Positions 17,754-27,919 of a stretch of 64,000 nucleotides of DNA are shown here, piece after piece; position 1 is the stretch's first letter; each line of letters begins with the position of its first letter. The stretch is from Nitrosomonas sp. JL21. Its GTDB lineage: Bacteria; Pseudomonadota; Gammaproteobacteria; Burkholderiales; Nitrosomonadaceae. The translations under genes were made by a program, and so were the position numbers. The stretch lies in contig NZ_QRCB01000003.1 of NCBI RefSeq assembly GCF_009833095.1, positions 1-64,000 on the forward strand, given 5' to 3'. The notes under the pieces were generated by a model. The model was not told the origin of the DNA. It ran no database searches and saw only the letters and a list, made by a program, of their open reading frames with translations.

Positions 17754-20700
17754 CTAGGTCACGGGTTGCTCAATGTGCTGTCGGATTTTGATTGCATCCG
17801 CTATGTCAACAGTAACTATCCTTGATACGCCCTGTTCTTGCATGGTGACGCCAACCAATTGCTGCGCCATTTCCATCGTAATTTTATTGTGACTGATGAA
17901 CAAGAACTGAGTGTGTGCCGACATGTTTTTTACCAAATCGCAGAAGCGGTTGGTGTTGCTGTCATCGAGCGGTGCATCAACTTCATCCAGCAAACAAAAG
18001 GGGGCCGGGTTAAGGCGAAATAACGAAAAAATTAATGCCAATGCAGTGAGCGCTTTTTCACCTCCCGATAATAAATGAATGGAGCTGTTCTTTTTTCCCG
18101 GAGGCTGGGCCATCAATAGGAGTCCGGCATCAAGAATCCTGCCGTCGCTCAGCTCGAGCTTTGCATGGCCGCCGCCGAATATCACCGGAAAAATTTCATT
18201 TAAATACTGATTGACCGCATCAAATGTCTTTTGCAGCAGTAATTGTGTTTCCCGGTCAATTCGCTGGATGACGTTTTCCAATGTGGCAATCGCCGCAGTC
18301 AGGTCCTCCGTTTGTGCCAGCAGTTCGGATTGCCGTGACCGGGCATGGCTGAGCTCTTCAAGCGCGGCGAGATTGACCGGACCCAACGCCGAAATTTGCC
18401 CGCTGAAGCGATTAATTTCCGCTTGAAGACTCGTGATGCTTTTTTTTCCGATCAAAGCTGTCAGCGCTTCGGTATCTACTCCATTATTGCTGATCAGCTC
18501 ATCAAACTGGGCGATTGTGATACTGGCAGCCTGTTCCTTAAGCCGGGCTTGGTTGATCGCATCCCGTAATGCGTAGGACTGCTGCTCGGATGTCATGCGG
18601 ATGTTCTCAATGTCGCGTAAATTGCGCGCTGTTTCTTCAGCTTGTTCGCGTACCTCTCGAATGCTTGCTTCGATGGACGTGCGGTTTGTTCGGGCGGATT
18701 CCAATAACTGATCAAGGGGTTCCGGGTTTAATGTCTTTTTTTCATTGAGCAAATGATCGCGAGCTTCGGTTAATTGCTGCATTTCTTCATCAAGCGATAA
18801 GATCTTTGATTCTATTTCCTTGATTTTTATCATGCAGGCGTTGGTCTGGAGGAAAGCGTGCTGCAATTGCTGCGAGGACTCTCGCTGGCGTTGCCGTTGC
18901 GCGTTGACTGACTGATTTGCTGAGTTCCATGCCTGCTGGGCTTGCCGGATCAATTCCTGTCGAGCATCAGCCTGCTGTCGGCATTCCAAAGATTTCGCCA
19001 TTGCAGCGTGTTGCAGGGACTGCTCGGTTTCCAAAGCCTGCTTGATTTCAGTTAATTCGGTGGTGATTTGATGGGTTCGGTGGCGTGTGCGTTCATTGAT
19101 TTGAGTAAGCTTGACAATTTCAAGTTGCAGATTGTGACGGCGCTGCTGGACTTGTTGATGCTTTTCACGCGAGCGCGCGAGTGTTTCAGCGACGGTTTTG
19201 GTTTGTCGCGTTAGTGTTTCCAGGTCAGTGCGTTGTCCGTCAAGCGCGGATTCCAGCCGGTTTATTTCAATATGAAGATTTTTAAGTTCTTGCTGCCTTG
19301 ATAAAACACCGTGCAGTTGAGATGTCGGCGCATAGAAGGTTACGCTTGCGCGCGTGATCATATGGCCTTGACGGGTTAAGAATACTTCGCCGGAGTGGAG
19401 CGTATGTCGTTTGCTCAGAGCATCCTGCACAGTGCCGATCACATAGATCCATCGTAACCAATCAGTCAGGACGGCGGCAATTTCCGGTTGAGTGACGGTG
19501 ATAAAGTTAATTAGTGGTGTGCATTCGATGTTCGCAGGGGTAGGAGATTGATGATTTGCCTTAGCGATTGGATGTTTTTCAAAAATAGCCCATTTGCCTG
19601 ATGGAAGATCATCAATCCAATCCTCCAAAACATTCAACTGATCTAGCTCGATGCTGTTGAGGCGTTCAAATAACACAGCCTCCAGTGCAGTTTCCCATTC
19701 GGGAAGAATCTCTATTTTTTGCCATAGGCGGGGTAGAGTATTTAATTGATGATTATTCAACCACGTGATCAAATTCTGGTTGTCATCCAATTTTTGCTGC
19801 AAATTATTTAATGCGGTGTAGCGCGCTGTTGCCTGTGACAGGGTATGCTGTACATCGTGGATCTGTTGTGAAACGGTTTTGTGGGATTGATTGGCAGCAG
19901 CCAATCGCTGTTCCAGCTCGTTGTGCTCGAGAGCAAGCGTCTCCAATGTGCGCGAGCCTTCATTCATTTCTGCCGTGAGTTTGTTCAATCTCTCTGATTC
20001 AATGGCGATCAATTCATCGCGTTCTTTTATCAAGCGCGCATGCCGTATTTCAAGCTGTTGAATATTTTTTTCGGCATGCGTTCGATGGCTGGCTTCAAGT
20101 TGGCCGCTTTGTTCAATCGAAAAAAGGTGATGTCGGTGCTCAGCGAGAATTTCCTGGCATCGCTGCAATTCGGTTTCTATACCTGGTAACTTATTATTTT
20201 CCTCCTCATTGAGCAGAATGCATTGGCTGTGAAATGCTTCGGCTTGAGCGTTTTCTTGCTGCCAATGCAGCAATTTCTCGACGGAATCATTCTTGAATTG
20301 CAAGTTGCCTGCCAATCGATTGGCAATTTCTTGAATTTGTTGAGTCAGACGTTCCATCGTTGTGCTAAGGAAGTTTCTTTCCTGCTCCAGCCGGCCGATT
20401 TCGGCATCGACGCTGTAGAGTTGCCCTTGTGTCTGCAATAACTGCTCAGTGATCGCATATTCACTGGCGCGGGCATTCTCGAAGTTTTGTTCAGCCTCGT
20501 GCTGGGTCGCAAGTGCAGTATCCAGTGCCGTCTCCAGACGGTGGATTTCTTGTTCAGCTTCGTTGCGTTGATTAAGAGCATCCGTCTTGCGCTGAAGCCA
20601 GAGCAGCGATTGAGTATGAAGTAATTTTTCCTGCAATGACTGGTAACGCGCTGCAATCTCTGCCTGAGTCGACAAATGATCGAGTTGGGTTTCGAGTTCT

Positions 20701-21296
20701 CTACAGATATCTTCCAGCCGAAGCAGGTTCTTGCGAGTTTCAACAAGTCGCGATGAGGTTTCCTGTCTTCGTTCCCGGTACTGGGTTATTCCAGCCGCTT
20801 CTTCCAAAAAACTTTTCAGTTCGTGCGGTTTGGCTTCAATGATGCGCGAGATCATGCCTTGCTCAATGATTGCATAGCCTCGACCGCCAATTCCAGTACC
20901 TAGGAATAGGTCTGAGATATCCCGCCGCCGTACCTGGAGGTTATTGATGTAATAGTTTGAGCCTTTATCGCGCTGGAGAACGCGCTTGATGGCAATCTCG
21001 GAATAGCTGGCCCATTGACCGGTGATAGTGCTGGCTTGATTGTCAAACACAATTTCAACGCTGGCGCGATTGACTGCCTTGCGTTGATCTGATCCGGCAA
21101 AAATGACATCCTCCATCGAATCGCCGCGCAGGGCTGAGGCTTTGGATTCGCCAAGCACCCATCGAACGGCATCAATAATGTTCGACTTTCCGCAACCGTT
21201 CGGGCCGACGATACCTACCAAATCTTGAGAAACGGGAATAACGGTTGGATCGACAAAGGATTTGAAGCCGGCGAGTTTGATATGGGCTAAGCGCAA
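17754..21296 (-). CDS. smc: Chromosome segregation protein SMC
   Basis: This 1180-residue ABC-type condensin core ATPase organises and segregates the chromosome with ScpA/ScpB. Walker A GPNGCGKSNIIDAVRW is at about residues 32-47. Two long coiled coils (about 170-480 and 680-1000) flank the hinge (about 500-640, with LEDWIDDLPSGKWAIF). The signature motif LLSGGEKALTALAL and Walker B FCLLDEVDAPLDD are near the C-terminus. The start is TTG (family proteins begin M-R-L-x-H-I-K-L-A-G-F-K-S-F) and I see no strong ribosome binding site upstream. Length is normal. Confidence 0.97.
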   Translation of the reverse strand: MRLAHIKLAGFKSFVDPTVIPVSQDLVGIVGPNGCGKSNIIDAVRWVLGESKASALRGDSMEDVIFAGSDQRKAVNRASVEIVFDNQASTITGQWASYSEIAIKRVLQRDKGSNYYINNLQVRRRDISDLFLGTGIGGRGYAIIEQGMISRIIEAKPHELKSFLEEAAGITQYRERRQETSSRLVETRKNLLRLEDICRELETQLDHLSTQAEIAARYQSLQEKLLHTQSLLWLQRKTDALNQRNEAEQEIHRLETALDTALATQHEAEQNFENARASEYAITEQLLQTQGQLYSVDAEIGRLEQERNFLSTTMERLTQQIQEIANRLAGNLQFKNDSVEKLLHWQQENAQAEAFHSQCILLNEEENNKLPGIETELQRCQEILAEHRHHLFSIEQSGQLEASHRTHAEKNIQQLEIRHARLIKERDELIAIESERLNKLTAEMNEGSRTLETLALEHNELEQRLAAANQSHKTVSQQIHDVQHTLSQATARYTALNNLQQKLDDNQNLITWLNNHQLNTLPRLWQKIEILPEWETALEAVLFERLNSIELDQLNVLEDWIDDLPSGKWAIFEKHPIAKANHQSPTPANIECTPLINFITVTQPEIAAVLTDWLRWIYVIGTVQDALSKRHTLHSGEVFLTRQGHMITRASVTFYAPTSQLHGVLSRQQELKNLHIEINRLESALDGQRTDLETLTRQTKTVAETLARSREKHQQVQQRRHNLQLEIVKLTQINERTRHRTHQITTELTEIKQALETEQSLQHAAMAKSLECRQQADARQELIRQAQQAWNSANQSVNAQRQRQRESSQQLQHAFLQTNACMIKIKEIESKILSLDEEMQQLTEARDHLLNEKKTLNPEPLDQLLESARTNRTSIEASIREVREQAEETARNLRDIENIRMTSEQQSYALRDAINQARLKEQAASITIAQFDELISNNGVDTEALTALIGKKSITSLQAEINRFSGQISALGPVNLAALEELSHARSRQSELLAQTEDLTAAIATLENVIQRIDRETQLLLQKTFDAVNQYLNEIFPVIFGGGHAKLELSDGRILDAGLLLMAQPPGKKNSSIHLLSGGEKALTALALIFSLFRLNPAPFCLLDEVDAPLDDSNTNRFCDLVKNMSAHTQFLFISHNKITMEMAQQLVGVTMQEQGVSRIVTVDIADAIKIRQHIEQPVT

Positions 21297-21395
21297 TTTT
21301 TTGTTTATCAGATAAGACGGTTATAATGAGTAATATCAGTGAGAAACCTGAATATCATTGATTGCGACGATTTAATTTTAACATGAGTATGAACA

Positions 21396-21815
21396 ATGAC
21401 GAGCAAGCCTAACAAGATACTTGAAACATTTCCGAATCCTTTTGCCGATCGGGATTACCATATCCATATGGAAATTCCTGAGTTCACGTGCTTGTGTCCA
21501 AAGACGGGGCAGCCGGATTTTGCAACGCTGATTTTCGATTATATCCCGGATAGAAAATGCGTCGAACTCAAGAGTCTAAAACTGTATATCTGGTCCTTTC
21601 GGAATGAAGGGGTATTTCATGAAGCGGTTACCAATACTATTCTGGATGAACTGACAAGCACTCTCAAGCCTCGATATGCGCGGTTGATCGCGAAATTTTA
21701 TGTGCGCGGCGGAATTTTCACGAATGTAACAGTCGAATACCGGAAGAAAAATTGGAAACCAAAGCCGACTATTTCACTGCTGGATTTCAGAAGTCAGTCG
21801 AATATCCGGGAATGA
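21396..21815 (+). CDS. queF: NADPH-dependent 7-cyano-7-deazaguanine reductase
   Basis: A 139-residue unimodular QueF, reducing preQ0 nitrile to preQ1 amine in queuosine synthesis. The catalytic Cys is in [13 protein letters not shown] and the QueF motif is E-x-K-S-L-K-x-Y followed by the substrate-binding [13 protein letters not shown]. This is the short single-domain form. No preQ1 riboswitch is apparent in the 99 bp upstream, which it shares with the divergent smc promoter. Confidence 0.95.
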   Translation: MTSKPNKILETFPNPFADRDYHIHMEIPEFTCLCPKTGQPDFATLIFDYIPDRKCVELKSLKLYIWSFRNEGVFHEAVTNTILDELTSTLKPRYARLIAKFYVRGGIFTNVTVEYRKKNWKPKPTISLLDFRSQSNIRE

Positions 21816-21970
21816 CAGATCAGGAAGTACATGAGCACTGAAAAATAATTATCTGATTACATTTGATATCTTATTGTTCACTGGGTACTTCATCGAAAAA
21901 AATTGTTTGCAAACGTCAGAATTTTGTATATCCTGTCAACCAGTGTAAAGACAAAATGTGAATTATGTGA

Positions 21971-23257
21971 ATGATTTATAAAAGAAATGACCTGATTTCT
22001 TTACTGATGTCATTGCTTTTCGGTGCTTGCTTATTCATATCCATTACTGCATCTGCTACTAATTTACCGCAAGATGTTCATCAATATGAAGAAAATTTGT
22101 TGGATCGTGTTCGCAACGGATTTTCGATAGCACTACCGACAAACAGTAAAGCAATACGTAAAATCGAAACGCCCTACACCCGAAGACCAGAAACACTCAA
22201 TCGCATCATACAAAATAGCGAACGCTATTTGTATTATATTGTGGAAGAAATTGAGCGTCGCGGTATGCCGATGGAAATTGCGCTGATTCCGGTAATCGAA
22301 AGCTCTTATGATCCTCTGATCAAGTCGAACAGCAACTCCACCGGTTTATGGTAATTTATTCCCGAAACTGGAAAAATCCTGGGGCTCGAACAAAATGTCT
22401 GGCATGACGACCGGCGCGACGTTATTGCGTCAACAGAAGCTGCATTGGATTACTTCCAGTATCTCCATAAACGTTTCAATAATTGGATGCTGGCCATAGC
22501 AGCTTACAACATTGGCGAAGGCACCGTCGGTAAAGCGCTTTCCAGAAGTGCTCACAAAGGCAGGACAGGTGATTTCGATCATTTGAATTTACCAACCGAA
22601 GCCAAGCATTATGTCTATAAGCTGTTGGCCATCAAGGACATCATTGCCAATTCGAATAAATATGGGGTGCGACTTCGACAGGTACCTAATCGACCGTATT
22701 TTGAGAAAGTCAAACTGCATGAACCCATTGATGTCCCCCTCGTAACCCGCCTAGCAAACATCTCTGAAGTCGAATTCGCCGCACTAAACCCCGCATACAA
22801 CCGGTATGTCATCAAAGTGCAGAATGAATCCCGCACTTTGCTTCTCCCAAGGAATAAGAAAGAAACTTTTCTAAAAAATCTGGAGACCTATCAGGATCCG
22901 CGTGTTTCCTGGCAGATGTATCATGTCAAGAAAGATGAAAGTATTCGTGAAATTGCCGAACGCTACAATACAACAGTCAAGCAATTGAAAACCATCAATG
23001 GCATAGCCCGCCACAAGAACTTGACGTTAGGGCAGAAAATTCTCGTTCCCCAAGTCATTACCGATGATGTGGCAATCAATGACAAGAATAGCAATAGACT
23101 GCAGAATTACCATGCCAGTGTGCATATCGTCAGAAAAGGCGATACGTTATATGACATTGCCAAGAAGTACGGAACTACGGTAAAGAAAATCAAACGTTGG
23201 AATAGCAGTGATGAGAATTTATCGATTGGACAGAAGCTTGTAATTACCAAAAGCTAA
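21971..23257 (+). pseudogene. mltD: Membrane-bound lytic murein transglycosylase D, interrupted by an in-frame TAA
   Basis: The reading frame encodes a 428-residue MltD: signal peptide, a GH23 lytic transglycosylase domain with the catalytic Glu110 in PVIESSYDP, then AIAAYNIGEGT, and two C-terminal LysM peptidoglycan-binding modules (YHVKKDESIREIAERYN and HIVRKGDTLYDIAKKYG). Codon 128 is TAA (22352-22354), where the family has Gln in GLWQFIPETG; CAA to TAA is a single base change. Everything downstream stays open in the same frame with no other lesion, so the mutation is recent or a sequencing error. As written, the product stops just after the catalytic Glu and lacks most of the catalytic domain and all LysM repeats. 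Confidence 0.88.
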
Positions 23258-23325
23258 GGAATTCGAATCGTTTTACCCTCTTATTATTGTTTTTGAGGGA
23301 GCCGTGATGGGCGAGGTCTTTCTGG

Positions 23326-24786
23326 TCAGATCTTTTTGAGAAATTCAATGGCCCAGTTGACTCCGAATCCAGTCACTTCACTGTCAACTGCGCCCAGACC
23401 TTCCGGATGGCGGCTGGCTGACAAATCCATGTGAAGCCATGGCGTCTCGTTTACAAATCTACGTAGAAAGCAGGCTGCCAGGATATGATCAATTTCTCCG
23501 TCCAGCTTACATTGCTTAATATCGGCAATGTGACTTTCCAACTCTTCGTCATAATCTGCGTCCATCGGGAAAGCACATACCCGCTCGCCACTTTCATTGC
23601 CTGCCGCAATGGCTTTGGGTATTAAATCGGGGCGATTGCAGAAAATTCCGCTATAGCGTGAGCCGATCGCAGTTTGCATACTGCCGGTCAGTGTTGCAAA
23701 GTCTATGATCAAGTCCGGTTTGAGCTTAACGGCAAGGGTGAGGGTATCTGCCAGAACCATGCGGCCTTCGGCATCGGTATGGACAATTTCGATCGATAAT
23801 CCGTTCAGTGCTGAAATGATGTCATTCTGCTTGTAAGCGGTCGGACTGATATGGTTTTGCGCGATTGCGAGCCAACAATCCATATTGATGGGAAGTTCAG
23901 CCCGAGTCGCAGCCAATAGAATGCCCAGAGCAACAGCCGAACCATTCATATCTTCATGCATTCCCTGCATGTGTCGGGCGGGCTTCAAGTTATGCCCGCC
24001 GGTATCAAAACAAATGCCTTTACCAACGATGGCGATATTTTTTTGCTGAGTAGAATGTTTCTTGCATTGATACTGCAGATGCACAATGGCGGCATCCTCT
24101 GAATGACTGCCTTGGGCGACTGCGACAAAAGCGCCGGCACCGATATCCTTCAGCTTGGTCAAATCGAATTCCTCGTATTTCCAGCCCTCATTGTCCGCCA
24201 GCTTGCGGATTTGCTGACGATAGGTTCTGGGTGTTAATTCGTTTGCCGGAAGGACGGTAAGACCACGAGCCAACAGATTACCTTCCGCCAGCGCACGCTG
24301 TAATGCGAAGTTTTGCTCGTCTTGATGGCCATATAAAAATATTTTTGCCAGTGAAGTTCTGGTGGGTTTATTTTTTCTGACCGGTAATGCGGCGCCATTG
24401 ATCCAGGTGACATACACAGCTAATTCTGAGAAGTTTTTTTTCTGATGCGTGGTGCCATATACAGCAATATGGATTTCCGAAGGGTTTTCAACCAATAGGT
24501 GCTTGAGTGCCTTGCGGATACAGGTCTGCTGATTGAATATCGATTTGTCGGTATCGATCATGACCCAACTGCATAGTTCGCCGTTTGCGAGATTTGCACT
24601 GACCGGCGTGCGATTCAAGTCGGCGAGTTTCATATTGCGCCGCTCAAGTAATTTTTCCAGTGAATCCTCTCCAGGAACGTTATATTTCTTGGGTATTTTA
24701 TCTAATGTAGGAAGTACGACGAGAATGTATGGTAGCTTAATGGACTGATCGATAGGTGATGTATTCTGGAAAAGTGATGCCAGCAT
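23326..24786 (-). CDS. M17 leucyl aminopeptidase family protein
   Basis: A 486-residue cytosolic metallo-aminopeptidase of family M17, which removes N-terminal residues from peptides using two metal ions. Family blocks: VGKGICFDTGGHNLKP (metal ligand Asp; usual form F-D-S/T-G-G), MHEDMNGSA in place of MKxDMxGAA, and the signature HTDAEGRMVLADTL, where the first residue is His rather than Asn. The N-terminal domain (about 170 residues) is less conserved. This is a divergent branch rather than canonical PepA, so I give no symbol. It is divergent from thyA. Confidence 0.88.
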   Translation of the reverse strand: MLASLFQNTSPIDQSIKLPYILVVLPTLDKIPKKYNVPGEDSLEKLLERRNMKLADLNRTPVSANLANGELCSWVMIDTDKSIFNQQTCIRKALKHLLVENPSEIHIAVYGTTHQKKNFSELAVYVTWINGAALPVRKNKPTRTSLAKIFLYGHQDEQNFALQRALAEGNLLARGLTVLPANELTPRTYRQQIRKLADNEGWKYEEFDLTKLKDIGAGAFVAVAQGSHSEDAAIVHLQYQCKKHSTQQKNIAIVGKGICFDTGGHNLKPARHMQGMHEDMNGSAVALGILLAATRAELPINMDCWLAIAQNHISPTAYKQNDIISALNGLSIEIVHTDAEGRMVLADTLTLAVKLKPDLIIDFATLTGSMQTAIGSRYSGIFCNRPDLIPKAIAAGNESGERVCAFPMDADYDEELESHIADIKQCKLDGEIDHILAACFLRRFVNETPWLHMDLSASRHPEGLGAVDSEVTGFGVNWAIEFLKKI

Positions 24787-24958
24787 TGATAGCTTTCCTG
24801 TCTAGTAGTATTTTTTGAATGACAACGGGAGCCATTGCGTAAGAATGATATTGTCAGTTAACGTTGCTTGCTATTATATACGTCTTATTTGCTGTATGGC
24901 TGATATAGCTTCAATGGATGAGTTTATTCTGAATGTGACGAGGAGGTAAATAAGAAGG

Positions 24959-25753
24959 ATGCGACAATATCTCGAGCTAATGCAGCAGGTTCTCGACCAT
25001 GGGACTCAGAAGACAGACCGCACGGGTACTGGTACCCTTTCCATTTTTGGCTACCAGATGCGTTTTAGTTTGACTGACGGTTTTCCTCTGGTGACGACTA
25101 AAAAATGTCATCTGAGATCCATTATTCATGAGTTGCTCTGGTTCCTGCGCGGCGATACCAATATTGCGTATTTGCACCAGAATGGCGTTTCCATATGGGA
25201 TGAATGGGCTGATGCGCAAGGAAATTTGGGTCCCATTTATGGTCATCAATGGCGCTCATGGACTGCTGCGGATGGAATATATATTGATCAGCTGCAGCAA
25301 GTGATCGGACAGATCAAGAAAACGCCTGATTCCAGGCGTATGGTGGTTTCTGCATGGAATGTGGGTGATTTGCCGAAAATGCGCTTGCCGCCCTGTCACG
25401 CGCTGTTTCAATTTTATGTCGCAGATAATCGACTGTCATGTCAGCTCTACCAGCGCAGCGCCGATATTTTCCTCGGCGTTCCATTCAATATCGCGTCTTA
25501 CGCGTTGCTAACAGAATTGATCGCCCACGTTTGCAACCTTATTCCTGGGGATTTCGTGCATACCCTGGGCGATGCACATCTGTATTCGAATCATATCGAA
25601 CAAGCCCGGGAGCAATTATCACGATCACCCAAGCCGTTACCCACCCTGAAAATAAATCCTCAAATTCAGGACATACTGGATTTCAAGTTTGAAGATTTCA
25701 CGCTGGAAAATTATGACCCTCACCCGGCGATCAAAGCACCGGTGGCAGTATGA
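24959..25753 (+). CDS. thyA: Thymidylate synthase
   Basis: This 264-residue enzyme methylates dUMP to dTMP with methylene-tetrahydrofolate. The canonical blocks are present: [12 protein letters not shown], the catalytic Cys in [30 protein letters not shown], and the invariant C-terminal APVAV. Its length equals the Escherichia coli enzyme. A GGAGG lies about 12 bp upstream of the ATG. It overlaps folA by 4 bp (ATGA), so the two-step dTMP/folate cycle is translationally coupled. Confidence 0.98.
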   Translation: MRQYLELMQQVLDHGTQKTDRTGTGTLSIFGYQMRFSLTDGFPLVTTKKCHLRSIIHELLWFLRGDTNIAYLHQNGVSIWDEWADAQGNLGPIYGHQWRSWTAADGIYIDQLQQVIGQIKKTPDSRRMVVSAWNVGDLPKMRLPPCHALFQFYVADNRLSCQLYQRSADIFLGVPFNIASYALLTELIAHVCNLIPGDFVHTLGDAHLYSNHIEQAREQLSRSPKPLPTLKINPQIQDILDFKFEDFTLENYDPHPAIKAPVAV

Positions 25754-26289
25754 CTCTCCCGCGCATATCCCTTCTGGTGGCGATGGCCAAGAATCGTATC
25801 ATTGGCCAAAATAATAAATTGCCCTGGCACTTGCCGGCCGATCTGAAGCATTTTAAGTTTCTGACCATGGGGCATATCATCATCATGGGACGCAAGACCT
25901 ATGAGTCCATCGGTAAATCGTTACCGGGTCGCACCAATATTGTGGTTACACATCAGCATCAGTTCAATGCACCCGACGCCATCGTCGTGCATTCCATTGA
26001 GAGTGCGCTCAAGGTCAGCGAGGCACAGTCTTCAACCCATGAAATCTTCGTAATAGGGGGAGAGCAATTGTATCGGCAGACATTGCCGATTTGTCAGCGC
26101 ATCTATATCACCGAAATTCAGCGAGATTTTGCAGGAGATACCGTTTTCCCAACGTTTGATCTCACCGACTGGCAGGAGACAGAACGTGTCAAGCATGTCT
26201 CGGAAAATGGCGATTTGGAATATCACTTTGTGGTATTGGATCGGAGAAAGTCCTGTGATAGGTCTCCTGCCTCAACAGGCTTGGATTGA
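25750..26289 (+). CDS. folA: Dihydrofolate reductase
   Basis: This 179-residue enzyme reduces dihydrofolate produced by ThyA back to tetrahydrofolate with NADPH. Motifs: [20 protein letters not shown] (substrate pocket with the catalytic acidic position in the DLKHFK helix), [15 protein letters not shown] (NADPH binding) and [11 protein letters not shown]. The start overlaps the thyA stop by 4 bp. The C-terminus runs about 15 residues past the usual DHFR end ([14 protein letters not shown]), a small extension of no obvious meaning. Confidence 0.97.
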   Translation: MTLPRISLLVAMAKNRIIGQNNKLPWHLPADLKHFKFLTMGHIIIMGRKTYESIGKSLPGRTNIVVTHQHQFNAPDAIVVHSIESALKVSEAQSSTHEIFVIGGEQLYRQTLPICQRIYITEIQRDFAGDTVFPTFDLTDWQETERVKHVSENGDLEYHFVVLDRRKSCDRSPASTGLD

Positions 26290-26305
26290 TCGATTGCTGG
26301 CGATA

Positions 26306-26340
26306 CTGACAATGGTGAGAAATTTGTTCACCATTGTCAG
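26306..26340. terminator. Hairpin between convergent folA and ornithine decarboxylase genes
   Basis: A 13-bp perfect stem, CTGACAATGGTGA (26306-26318) with TCACCATTGTCAG (26328-26340), and a 9-nt loop. It sits 17 bp after the folA stop and 40 bp before the end of the convergent gene. It lacks a T-tract on either side, so it is a probable bidirectional or processing-type terminator. Confidence 0.65.
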
Positions 26341-26379
26341 ACGCAGTTGAAGGGTTGAACGTGATATAGATAAATGATT

Positions 26380-27555
26380 TTATATTATGCTGACATCCGG
26401 CAGTGGGAAGCCGTTAAAATTGCTGGCGTATGCTGTCGTATAGGCGCCAGCATTCGGGATATAGATAAAATCACCTTCCTGCAGGTCTTTTGGCAGCATG
26501 ACATCGTGCATCAGAATATCGACCGAGTCACATGTGGGACCGGCAATCGACCAGGGAATGTCGGCGCCTTTCCGATCGGTCAGGATTTCATAACGCAGGC
26601 CTTCGGTCATTTCAATGATTCCGCCAAACATACCTGCATCCCAATACATCCAGCGTTTGCCATTTCGAGTTGCTGTGCCGACCACGCGACAGACGAAATA
26701 AGCGGAGTCCGATACCAGGTACCGGCCAGGTTCCGCCATGACATGCACATTATTCGGTAAATCTGCAATCGCTTCATTGATGACATCGGCGATGGTTTCA
26801 ATCGAAGGAATCGGTTTGGTATGGCGTACAGGATAACCTCCACCAATATTCAATAATCGTGGGTCAAGTCCGGCATTCTGCATGTCTGCGAACACTTTTT
26901 TAGCTCGTTCGATGCCCACCCGCCAGTTTTGCGGGTTGCGGCATTGGGAACCGACATGGAAGGTAACCCCGGCTAGATCTGCATGCAGTTTGACCGCTTC
27001 GATGATGATTTCATTGATATCCGCCAGATGAGTGCCAAATTTTCCTGCTAGCGGCCAATCACTGCCAATATTGGGTGTATCAATGCGCAGATACATTTTT
27101 GCATCGGCTTTCACACTCACAATTTTTCTTAATTCTTCTATGCTGTCAATGACATACCATTCCACCCCATGAGCGGCGGCATATTCCAGATAAGCTCTGG
27201 ATTTCATCGGATTGCTATAGAATATTTCGGCAGCAGGCACGCCCAGTTTCAACAGTACATCGAGCTCAGCAATCGAAGCAATTTCAAAGCCGACGCCTTC
27301 TTCGATCAGCGTTTTGAGTACGCGTTGATCAGGATTGGCTTTCACGGCGTAATGCGGATGAACTCGCGGCATCGCAGCTTTGAATCGTCGGGCTTTCTGG
27401 CGGATGATATTGCTATCGACCAATAAAAATGGGCGTTGATAGCCTTTTTTTAAGGCATTCTGAATATGCTTGAAATCCAGACTGACTTCTGGATGGGAAT
27501 CGAATGAAACGTCAGGTTGATCGAATTTGGGGAGTGTAGAAGAAATTGTACGCAT
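26380..27555 (-). CDS. Ornithine (or lysine) decarboxylase, fold-type III PLP enzyme
   Basis: A 391-residue alanine-racemase-fold PLP decarboxylase of the eukaryotic-like ODC/LDC group, which makes putrescine (or cadaverine) for polyamine synthesis. The PLP lysine is Lys72 in HYAVKANPDQRV. Further landmarks are HVGSQCRN, LNIGGGYPVRHT, AEPGRYLVSDSA and GPTCDSVDIL, whose Cys acts from the partner subunit of the dimer. Ornithine versus lysine preference cannot be settled by eye. It is preceded by a 21-codon leader ORF and a strong promoter, and has its own ribosome binding site AAAAGGAAAA. Confidence 0.92.
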   Translation of the reverse strand: MRTISSTLPKFDQPDVSFDSHPEVSLDFKHIQNALKKGYQRPFLLVDSNIIRQKARRFKAAMPRVHPHYAVKANPDQRVLKTLIEEGVGFEIASIAELDVLLKLGVPAAEIFYSNPMKSRAYLEYAAAHGVEWYVIDSIEELRKIVSVKADAKMYLRIDTPNIGSDWPLAGKFGTHLADINEIIIEAVKLHADLAGVTFHVGSQCRNPQNWRVGIERAKKVFADMQNAGLDPRLLNIGGGYPVRHTKPIPSIETIADVINEAIADLPNNVHVMAEPGRYLVSDSAYFVCRVVGTATRNGKRWMYWDAGMFGGIIEMTEGLRYEILTDRKGADIPWSIAGPTCDSVDILMHDVMLPKDLQEGDFIYIPNAGAYTTAYASNFNGFPLPDVSII

Positions 27556-27576
27556 TTGAGTTTTCCTTTTAAATGA

Positions 27577-27642
27577 CTACGTTTCAGGAATATGGGCGTT
27601 GACTGAATCAACCGAAGCAAAATAGTTCTTGGTGCCTTTCAT
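27577..27642 (-). CDS. 21-residue leader peptide upstream of the decarboxylase gene
   Basis: The ORF begins MKGTKNYFASVDSV and ends HIPET before a TAG. It is preceded by AAGGAGGTCATC, a near-perfect complement to the 3' end of 16S rRNA, far stronger than the site of the gene it precedes. It starts about 40 nt after the predicted transcription start and stops 21 nt before the decarboxylase ATG. Position and design resemble the enterobacterial speFL leader before speF, where ornithine stalls the ribosome, but the sequence is unrelated. A short stem (GTTGA with TCAAC) lies within the ORF. Translation is very likely; the regulatory role is inference. Confidence 0.7.
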   Translation of the reverse strand: MKGTKNYFASVDSVNAHIPET

Positions 27643-27689
27643 GATGACCTCCTTCAAGTGATGAAGACTGCATAGTTCTGTTTGCTCGC

Positions 27690-27717
27690 ATTATAGACTG
27701 CATTGCTGGCAAATCAA
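27690..27717 (-). promoter_or_regulatory. Sigma-70 promoter for the leader ORF and decarboxylase
   Basis: On the minus strand TTGATT (27717-27712), a 16-bp spacer and a consensus TATAAT (27695-27690). Transcription would begin near 27683, giving a 5' leader of about 130 nt ahead of the decarboxylase gene. One of the best promoter matches in the window. Confidence 0.75.
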
Positions 27718-27919
27718 GTGTTTTTTCAAATTGCCATTAAATTTCTGCTTTGCACCTATAGTCCATTCAAAACAACGTGTTGAGTAACAATTTTTTCTGC
27801 TGGATTTGACGGTATTTTCTAGGAAAAGTTTATAGCTAGAAAAAAATTTTTGCGGATAAAAAGTTAACGATTAATGGAACTGTTTGATCAAAAGATCGAT
27901 ATTTCGATTTTTTTGAATT

